NCBI GenBank assembly: GCA_964454745.1
Contig: CAYVUI010000128.1
Coordinates: 1-11,813 of the forward strand
Length of the DNA stretch: 11,813 nt
From: CAYVUI01 sp964454745
GTDB lineage: Bacteria > Planctomycetota > Phycisphaerae > Sedimentisphaerales > Anaerohalosphaeraceae
Direction of reading: 5' to 3'
The translations under genes were made by a program, and so were the position numbers. The notes beneath the pieces were generated by a model. It did not search any database. It saw nothing but the letters and a program-made list of their open reading frames with translations, and was not told the origin of the DNA. Below are positions 7,688 to 11,813 of this stretch, piece after piece (positions within the stretch are counted from its first letter, which is position 1; each line of letters begins with the position of its first letter).

Positions 7688-8719
7688 TCATCCGGCTTTT
7701 GCAGTCGAACCTCGTACCACAAGTTCGCATTGAACCTTCAGGCGAGTAGGAAGCTGCCCTTGTATTTTTCCCGAGGAGCGGTCAAGAAGAAGCCTGGCCG
7801 CAGAACGCCCGGTTTGAAATCCATCCTGCCTTACCGTAGTAAGGCCCGGACACATCCATTGGGCAAATTCAAGGTCTGCACAACCTACAACGGATATATC
7901 CTCAGGCACACGTATCCCCTTTTCCTGTAAGGTTGAATACAATAGTTTCGCTACCCTGTCACTGCAGGCAAAAATTGCGGTTACATCCGGATTCTCAGAC
8001 AATAAACGCAAGGTCAGCCCTGGAACATCCTCATCATTTTCTGTCGCTAACGTCACACATTTGCCCCCCGCCCGGGCTATCGCCTCCTCGAAATAAGTCT
8101 TTCGCAGCTGGGCCCACTTGTACGACTGGTCCCAGGCAAGGTGAGCAGTATTTTTATGACCCAGTTCAGTCAAATGGGCACAGACCAGGGAGGCCACCTG
8201 TTCTTCATTGGTCTCAACAGAATCGGCAAACGGAAGTTCATGGTCAATCGTTATCACCGGCAAATTATGGGCCTCGAGCTCTTGTACAAGGGCCTCATTA
8301 TAAAGAGGGGCAAGGTGTGCCCATAATATTATACCGTCAACCCTGCGGTCGATCAGCTTATGAAGCTGACTGAGAAGTATAGTATTATAAGAATCATTAT
8401 CACTGGCGTAATGACACCATGCATTGATAAAAACATGGTTTGCTGATGACAATTCGTCGTGTATGCCGTGCAGGACCTGTGTCCAGTATGAGTCATAAGG
8501 AGGCACCATCACTCCCATTGTATGTGTTTTGCCAGTTTGAATGCCCTGCACAAGCATATTCGGCCGATAACGCAAACGCTTTGCCGCTTGAAGCACCTTG
8601 CTTCGAGTCGCTTCACTGATCTCACCCCGCTCTCGAAGAACTCGTGAAACCGTGGTAATAGAAAGGTTGGTTTCCTGGGCAATTTCCCTCATACTCGTTC
8701 TGGCTGGCCTTGCTTTCAT
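7688..8719 (-). CDS. LacI/GalR-family transcriptional regulator
   Basis: This 343-residue protein has the family's usual length. Residues 8-27 are the helix-turn-helix (TSMREIAQETNLSITTVSRV), followed by the hinge-helix region ending at LRYRPN (48-54). Residues 65-338 are the periplasmic-binding-protein-like effector domain, with GVMVPP at 69-74, VDGIILWAH at 128-136, PVITIDHELPFADSVETNE at 154-172, FACSDRVA at 250-257, and ISVVGCADLEFA at 275-286 ahead of the usual TTVRQDGFQTGR segment. Family members bind a sugar or sugar derivative and repress or activate nearby catabolic genes. It is the first of five tightly spaced co-directional genes and most likely controls them and itself. Asp159, His160 and Trp196 lie near where ligand contacts usually fall, but the ligand is not predictable. 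The SD is weak (GAGAAG, 7 bases before ATG). Confidence 0.95.
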   Translation of the reverse strand: MKARPARTSMREIAQETNLSITTVSRVLRERGEISEATRSKVLQAAKRLRYRPNMLVQGIQTGKTHTMGVMVPPYDSYWTQVLHGIHDELSSANHVFINAWCHYASDNDSYNTILLSQLHKLIDRRVDGIILWAHLAPLYNEALVQELEAHNLPVITIDHELPFADSVETNEEQVASLVCAHLTELGHKNTAHLAWDQSYKWAQLRKTYFEEAIARAGGKCVTLATENDEDVPGLTLRLLSENPDVTAIFACSDRVAKLLYSTLQEKGIRVPEDISVVGCADLEFAQWMCPGLTTVRQDGFQTGRSAARLLLDRSSGKIQGQLPTRLKVQCELVVRGSTAKAG

Positions 8720-8817
8720 TTAAATACTTCTCAACAAAACAATGATAAATTCCCACTGCATGGTGCCTGATTTTCAAAAAACCTTACACCATAAAATTAT
8801 TAAACACTGCACACAAA

Positions 8818-8854
8818 GCGTCCTCCGTCCCAGAATCCCCTGACCGGAGGACGC
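8818..8854 (-). terminator. GC-rich stem-loop after the PEP-CTERM gene, possible terminator
   Basis: Arms GCGTCCTCCG (8818-8827) and CGGAGGACGC (8845-8854) pair perfectly over 10 bp around a 17-base loop. It lies 58 bases past the PEP-CTERM stop and before the LacI gene, in the right place to end the PEP-CTERM transcript. The minus-strand sequence after the stem is only TTTGTGTG, a poor U-tract, so termination may be partial and read-through into the LacI operon is possible. Confidence 0.5.
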
Positions 8855-8860
8855 GATAAC

Positions 8861-8874
8861 AATTGCCGGCAGTT
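8861..8874. promoter_or_regulatory. Near-palindrome with central CG, possible LacI-family operator
   Basis: AATTGCCGGCAGTT is symmetric at 12 of 14 positions (AA-TGCCGGCA-TT) with a central CG, the general form of many LacI-family operators. It lies about 140 bases upstream of the LacI gene, between the PEP-CTERM stop and the stem-loop. No second copy was found by eye, so the assignment is speculative. Confidence 0.25.
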
Positions 8875-8912
8875 CAATCGCTTAGCAAAAGAACCATTCT
8901 CTTTTCAGAGTC

Positions 8913-9668
8913 TTAATCCCTGCGTCTTCTTAATGCAAGGCCGCCCAAACCAAGCAGAAACAGCGTTGCCGGCTCAGGTGTAATCGAGGTATAAAGCACA
9001 TCATCAACAAGCTCTGTACCAACCACTAAATTGCCTGATGAGCTGAAGATGCGGCTCTCTGCCAGAACATCTGCAACCGACCAGTTGTTGTTGAGTATCA
9101 GCATCTTACCGCCCTGGATGTCAACAAAACTCCCTGCGCCGTAGATATCGAGATCTGCGGTCTTGATTAATCCGTTATCCTGGATTGTGCAGTAACCTTC
9201 ATTCACTCCGCCATCACTCACTCCGACACGGAACATGCTGCTCAGTTCGATGATTCCATCGCCCCAAACATTCACTTCGTAGTCATTGCCGTTCTTCCAG
9301 GGTCTGATCTCACCCCCTGTTAAGTAGCCCTCTACGTTAATGGTACCGTACTGCTGGCCCGGATAGCTACTCGAATCATTACCGCTGCCGAAGATCTTTT
9401 CCTCAAAACCAACTTTTCCCGTCGGATCAATATGAAGGGTACCATTATAGAAAATAAATCTGTAATAGTAGCCCAAATAATTCGGACTGCCCGGGGTGAT
9501 CAAATCCCAGCTCTCATGCAAAGGAGAATTGTCCGGCCCCCCGGAATATGGCCCTTTCACATAGATCGTGCTTCCAGCAGAACCGCCTATATGAGCCGTA
9601 TAGGCAGCAAAACTTGCGGATGCACACACCAACAAACACAACAAAACAAAACAACTTACCTTCTTCAT
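8913..9668 (-). CDS. PEP-CTERM sorting-domain exported protein
   Basis: The 251-residue protein has a signal peptide (MKKVSCFVLLCLLVCASASFA, residues 1-21), a Gly- and Asn-rich beta region that looks like short solenoid turns (INVEGYLTGGEI, VNVWGDGIIELSSMFRVGV, VDIQGGKMLIL), and a classic C-terminal PEP-CTERM signal at 230-251: TPEPAT, a hydrophobic stretch FLLGLGGLAL, then RRRRD. Such tails are recognised by exosortase (EpsH/XrtA-type), which cleaves and anchors the protein in the cell envelope; many carriers are linked to exopolysaccharide or surface layers. No exosortase gene is in the window. The ATG has an excellent SD (AAGGAGG at 9674-9680, 5 bases away), so high expression is plausible. 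The central region matches no family I recognise. It is transcribed in the same direction as the LacI operon, 193 bases before it, and divergently from the sulfatase. Confidence 0.9.
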   Translation of the reverse strand: MKKVSCFVLLCLLVCASASFAAYTAHIGGSAGSTIYVKGPYSGGPDNSPLHESWDLITPGSPNYLGYYYRFIFYNGTLHIDPTGKVGFEEKIFGSGNDSSSYPGQQYGTINVEGYLTGGEIRPWKNGNDYEVNVWGDGIIELSSMFRVGVSDGGVNEGYCTIQDNGLIKTADLDIYGAGSFVDIQGGKMLILNNNWSVADVLAESRIFSSSGNLVVGTELVDDVLYTSITPEPATLFLLGLGGLALRRRRD

Positions 9669-9705
9669 TTTTTCCTCCTTCCAATAAGGAAACCGTTTTT
9701 GCGCA

Positions 9706-9720
9706 CCTCAACCGTTGAGG
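9706..9720. repeat. 15-base palindrome in the PEP-CTERM leader
   Basis: CCTCAAC-C-GTTGAGG is a perfect 7-bp inverted repeat around one base, 38 bases upstream of the PEP-CTERM start and inside its predicted leader. With a one-base loop it is more likely a protein-binding site in DNA than a tight RNA hairpin. The binding factor is unknown. Confidence 0.4.
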
Positions 9721-9791
9721 CGACTTTTCAATTTTGGAAAAAAACGTGTACTTCCTCTGTTGCAGTGCCAAAATTGCTTCTATTGACTTAT

Positions 9792-9815
9792 GCAAATATT
9801 AACGCAAGTATTAAA
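9792..9815. repeat. Tandem 12-base direct repeat at the PEP-CTERM transcript start
   Basis: GCAAATATTAAC (9792-9803) is followed directly by GCAAGTATTAAA (9804-9815), matching at 10 of 12 positions. It lies just downstream of the predicted -10 box, at about +4 to +27, where a bound regulator could block transcription. It may also be chance in AT-rich DNA. Confidence 0.3.
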
Positions 9816-9824
9816 CCATTACTT

Positions 9825-9852
9825 ATATTAACATGATTAAGGGCATTGTCAA
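9825..9852 (-). promoter_or_regulatory. Sigma70-type promoter of the PEP-CTERM gene
   Basis: On the minus strand there is a perfect -35 box TTGACA (9852-9847), a 16-base spacer, and -10 TAATAT (9830-9825) preceded by TG one base upstream (extended -10). Transcription would start near 9818, giving a leader of about 150 bases before the PEP-CTERM start codon at 9668. Confidence 0.7.
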
Positions 9853-9927
9853 GATTATTCACCATAATTTATTTTTTTTATACAATTCCCAGCTTTCGTA
9901 AGTGATAATAGTAATGAATACTAATAC

Positions 9928-9945
9928 TTTCTCAAAAATGAGAAA
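9928..9945. repeat. AT-rich inverted repeat
   Basis: TTTCTCA-AAAA-TGAGAAA is a perfect 7-bp inverted repeat with a 4-base spacer, about 75 bases upstream of the PEP-CTERM -35 box. It could be an upstream regulator site for the PEP-CTERM promoter; no function can be assigned. Confidence 0.35.
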
Positions 9946-9989
9946 TTGCTTATACTAACGGAGAAGTGTCAACTTCCTCATCTCACATC

Positions 9990-10108
9990 TTATGCCGCCC
10001 TCCCATAGTATTTCAGAAGCCCGCCGAGACGCTCCCTGCAGACAATTTCCCCCCTCTCTCTGCGGTGGAGGCTTGATGATCTCGTTGTCCAGCCCCTAAC
10101 ATGGACGA
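9990..10108 (-). pseudogene. 3' remnant of an integrase-core (rve) transposase, frameshifted
   Basis: Read on the minus strand, positions from about 10095 give LDNEIIKPPPQRE in one frame. The next frame continues as EIVCRERLGGLLKYYGRAA and stops at TAA 9992-9990. I recognise the C-terminal signature of COG2801-type, IS3/IS481-like transposases, in which an NHQGLxN segment is followed by ..CRERLGGLLKYY..AA and a stop. A single frame change within the GA/G6 tract near 10049-10060 separates the two parts, and upstream a stop codon (TAG) falls where the NHQG segment would be. Nothing recognisable of the catalytic DDE domain remains. The segment is GC-richer than its AT-rich flanks. The family call comes from memory of the motif and is not a search result; the exact IS family is uncertain. 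Confidence 0.6.
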
Positions 10109-10137
10109 TTGTTATCGGGAATCATTTTTTTTATTCA

Positions 10138-10166
10138 TTGACTCTTAGGTCAAGTTACAATAGAAT
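10138..10166 (+). promoter_or_regulatory. Sigma70-type promoter of the sulfatase gene
   Basis: The -35 box TTGACT (10138-10143) and -10 box TAGAAT (10161-10166) are separated by 17 bases, each one mismatch from consensus. The predicted transcript start is near 10173, giving a leader of about 50 bases. The -35 box is also the left arm of a small inverted repeat, TTGAC-(6 bases)-GTCAA (10138-10153), which could be an operator. Confidence 0.65.
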
Positions 10167-10197
10167 ACGCAAAGCATTGCGGAATGCTTTGCAGTAT
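10165..10197. promoter_or_regulatory. Perfect stem-loop at the sulfatase transcript start
   Basis: Arms GCAAAGCATT (10169-10178) and AATGCTTTGC (10183-10192) pair perfectly around loop GCGG. With one bulged A (10193) the pairing extends by ATAC/GTAT to 10165-10197. The structure begins at the -10 box and covers the predicted +1. It could be a DNA operator where a dimeric repressor blocks RNA polymerase, or a 5'-terminal RNA hairpin that stabilises the mRNA. The SD is about 20 bases further on and is not sequestered. Confidence 0.6.
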
Positions 10198-10223
10198 ATG
10201 TATATTAAAATAGGAGTTTTTTG

Positions 10224-11690
10224 ATGGATAGACGTGGATTTTTGAAAACCGCAGGCTGTTTTGCCCTGGGCGGTATATTGAGCGCTCAACTTGAGGCCAA
10301 AACGGTAGGCAAGACCTACAAAGAGCGGTCAAAAAACGTGATTTTGATCCTGGTTGACGACACGGGAGCTCTGGATTATGGCTGTTACGGTAGTAAAAAT
10401 CACAAAACCCCCAATATTGACGCATTGGCCACAAATGGAACCCTGTTTAAGACCTGCTTTGGGGCTCCGATCTGCTCGCCTGCCCGGGCCGAGATCATGA
10501 CCGGCAGGTATGCCCACAGGACTAAATGGTACCATAATGCAATGAGGTATTTTGGCAACGAGCCGATGGGGCATTTAGGCAATAACCATGTGCTGTTTTC
10601 AGATGCTGTCAAGCGGTATGGTTATGCGACAGCAATGGTCGGAAAATGGCAGCTTGACGGGAATTATCCGAGCTTGGCCTTTGATTTCAGATTTGATGAA
10701 TACTGCCTGCATCACGAGTGGATCCATACTCTGCCTAAAGAATTTGAATTCAATGGACCTGTTGCGGATGAAAAATATATGTTCCCAGGGCAGTTGCCGG
10801 GCTTCTGGCATCCGTGCATCATGCAAAACGCCCAGCTGCTCGAGACGGGTCCGGATGATTTTGGTCCGGATATTTACACCGATTACCTTTTGGATTTCAT
10901 CGAAAGAAAAAAAGACAAGAGATTCCTTGGCTATTTTGCCATGCACCTGGCTCACATGGAGAGCGATTACGCAGGAGATGGTGAGTACTGCTATGTGCCG
11001 GTTCCCGAACTGGATGAAAATGGCAAAAAGACCGGAAAAAAGACTCCCAAAGGTTTTAAATATAACGTTGAGTATGTGGACCACCTTGTAGGAAGAATCG
11101 TTAAAAAACTTGAAGAACTGGACCTGGCGGAAGATACCGTCATCATGTTCTGCGGTGATAATGGCAGTGCCGGCAAAGCAACCGCCACCGAGCTGGGGGT
11201 TCGCGTGCCGATGATCGTAAGCTGCCCGGGAACGGTGAAAAAGGGTATTGTCAGCGACGAAGTGGTTGATTTCAGCGATGTATTGCCCACGATCGTGGAT
11301 TTTGCGGATGCCAAACTGCCGCCCGATTATGAAGTTGACGGCACCAGCTTCGCGCCTTTGCTTAAGGGAAAGAAAAATGCACCGACTCGGGACTGGATTG
11401 CCGCCTACTACGGCCCGCAGAGGATTGTAAGGGATAAACGGTGGCTTAGAGAGGGGGACGGCACATTCTTTGATTGCGGGGATAGCCGGGATGGAACGAG
11501 GTACAAAAATGTAACTGACTCCAATGATCCTGATGTGCTCGACGCAAAGGCGAAATTTGACAGGATTTTAAAGCAGGAAGTGCCGGAATGCGATGATCCG
11601 TTTTTGATCCAGAGATATCATGATTTATGGGAAGTGAAATTCAAAAAGAACGCGAAAAGATATCGCCAGGGCAGGGAGAAAAACAAATGA
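10224..11690 (+). CDS. Tat-exported formylglycine-dependent sulfatase (S1 family, arylsulfatase-like)
   Basis: The 488-residue enzyme starts at ATG 10224 (AGGAG 7 bases before it; the preceding in-frame TTG at 10221 is less likely). The N-terminus MDRRGFLKTAGCFALGG is a twin-arginine signal. The sulfatase core shows metal ligands Asp45-Asp46 (LILVDDTG), the formylglycine motif Cys84-Ser-Pro-Ala-Arg88, VGK141-WQL, His241 (AMHLAH), Asp312-Asn313 (FCGDNGS), Lys318, and RVPMIVSCPG at 327-336. The family hydrolyses sulfate esters, commonly on algal or host glycans, after Cys is converted to formylglycine by a separate enzyme that is not in this window. The motif GKWHL, common in the family, is GKWQL here. 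It is divergently oriented to the PEP-CTERM gene and has its own promoter; a small lipoprotein-like ORF overlaps its stop. The substrate is not readable. Confidence 0.94.
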   Translation: MDRRGFLKTAGCFALGGILSAQLEAKTVGKTYKERSKNVILILVDDTGALDYGCYGSKNHKTPNIDALATNGTLFKTCFGAPICSPARAEIMTGRYAHRTKWYHNAMRYFGNEPMGHLGNNHVLFSDAVKRYGYATAMVGKWQLDGNYPSLAFDFRFDEYCLHHEWIHTLPKEFEFNGPVADEKYMFPGQLPGFWHPCIMQNAQLLETGPDDFGPDIYTDYLLDFIERKKDKRFLGYFAMHLAHMESDYAGDGEYCYVPVPELDENGKKTGKKTPKGFKYNVEYVDHLVGRIVKKLEELDLAEDTVIMFCGDNGSAGKATATELGVRVPMIVSCPGTVKKGIVSDEVVDFSDVLPTIVDFADAKLPPDYEVDGTSFAPLLKGKKNAPTRDWIAAYYGPQRIVRDKRWLREGDGTFFDCGDSRDGTRYKNVTDSNDPDVLDAKAKFDRILKQEVPECDDPFLIQRYHDLWEVKFKKNAKRYRQGREKNK

Positions 11691-11779
11691 GAGAGATTAT
11701 TCTGATTTTCATCACCCTGGCCCTGCTGATCAGCGGCTGTAATTCAGATCGCAGTTTTTATGTAGGGCTTGCTGAATAA
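11687..11779 (+). CDS. Short lipoprotein-like ORF overlapping the sulfatase stop; intact or truncated unclear
   Basis: The 30-codon frame MREIILIFITLALLISGC followed by NSDRSFYVGLAE starts in an ATGA overlap with the sulfatase stop, the usual mark of translational coupling, with AGGGAG about 8 bases upstream. Residues 1-17 are a short basic-hydrophobic signal and LISGC is a good lipobox (Cys18 would be lipidated), so an envelope lipoprotein is encoded. The mature part would be only 13 residues. All three forward frames hit a stop between 11763 and 11779, so the gene looks cut off rather than naturally short. It could be a lipoprotein interrupted by an insertion sequence at about 11760, or a genuine tiny lipoprotein. 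Confidence 0.5.
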   Translation: MREIILIFITLALLISGCNSDRSFYVGLAE

Positions 11780-11813
11780 TTTGGAAGTTCTTTTTTTACA
11801 ATGGGATGGGGTT

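Larger units (their letters stand above)
9669..10223. other. Divergent intergenic region: two promoters, leader, hairpins and an IS scar
   Basis: This 555-base gap between the divergent PEP-CTERM and sulfatase genes contains, left to right, the PEP-CTERM leader with a palindrome, the PEP-CTERM promoter, an AT-rich stretch with a short inverted repeat (9928-9945), a GC-rich transposase scar (9990-10108), the sulfatase promoter and a stem-loop. The base composition changes sharply at the scar. No intact gene is seen inside it. Confidence 0.7.

Noticed and set aside
8760..8792. ATGGTG / CACCAT inverted repeat upstream of LacI
   Set aside because: Only 6 bp with a 21-base spacer; expected by chance.
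8778..8816. Possible promoter for the LacI gene (TTGTGT, 17 bases, TATGGT on the minus strand)
   Set aside because: The boxes match consensus at only 3 and 4 of 6 positions; no better promoter was seen, so I leave the operon promoter unassigned.
8886..8904. AAAAGA / TCTTTT inverted repeat just after the PEP-CTERM stop
   Set aside because: A 6-bp AT-only stem is too weak to be a terminator; the stem at 8818-8854 is the better candidate.
9514..9795. 93-codon minus-strand frame starting with TTG in the PEP-CTERM leader
   Set aside because: It starts with TTG without SD and runs out of frame into the PEP-CTERM gene; unlikely to be translated.
10599..11084. 161-codon minus-strand open frame inside the sulfatase
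   Set aside because: It is fully antisense to a sulfatase with all catalytic motifs and resembles no known protein; it is a shadow frame.
1..11813. CRISPR arrays, tRNA or rRNA genes
   Set aside because: No regularly spaced direct repeats and no cloverleaf or rRNA-like segments were seen by eye on either strand.

Overview
The window looks like a chromosomal segment of a Planctomycetota bacterium, most likely Phycisphaerae (Sedimentisphaerales-like). The reasons are a PEP-CTERM protein ending in an Arg-rich tail, a prepilin-like protein of the H-X9-DG type, a surface protein ending in dockerin-like repeats, Fn3-type modules of the planctomycete style, and a Tat-exported sulfatase. Lentisphaerota or Kiritimatiellota are less likely alternatives. 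This placement is inferred from protein style; no marker gene is present.

Positions 1-8719 hold five minus-strand genes with gaps of about 35-60 bases. In transcription order they are a LacI-family regulator (8719-7688), a roughly 1140-residue secreted multidomain protein (7625-4203), a prepilin-like protein (4162-3374), a secreted LamG plus beta-propeller protein (3325-1166), and a GH5-like glycoside hydrolase (1129 to beyond the left edge). The last gene has no stop inside the window, so a plain start-to-stop ORF search misses it. The set reads as one operon for sensing, binding and cutting an extracellular polysaccharide. The substrate cannot be read from the sequence.

Positions 8720-9852 hold a PEP-CTERM protein gene (9668-8913, minus) with a strong sigma70-type promoter about 160 bases upstream and a GC-rich stem-loop after it. 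The region between the divergent PEP-CTERM and sulfatase genes (9669-10223) also contains a frameshifted 3' remnant of an integrase-core transposase, which is a scar of an old insertion sequence.

Positions 10138-11779 are plus strand. They hold a near-consensus promoter, a strong stem-loop at the predicted transcript start, a Tat-exported formylglycine sulfatase (10224-11690), and a 30-codon lipoprotein-like ORF that overlaps the sulfatase stop by ATGA and ends abruptly near the right edge.

The most interesting items are the LacI-adhesin-pseudopilin-propeller-GH5 gene set as a possible surface glycan-capture system, the hairpin at the sulfatase transcript start, and the transposase scar. None of these is proven new from sequence alone.
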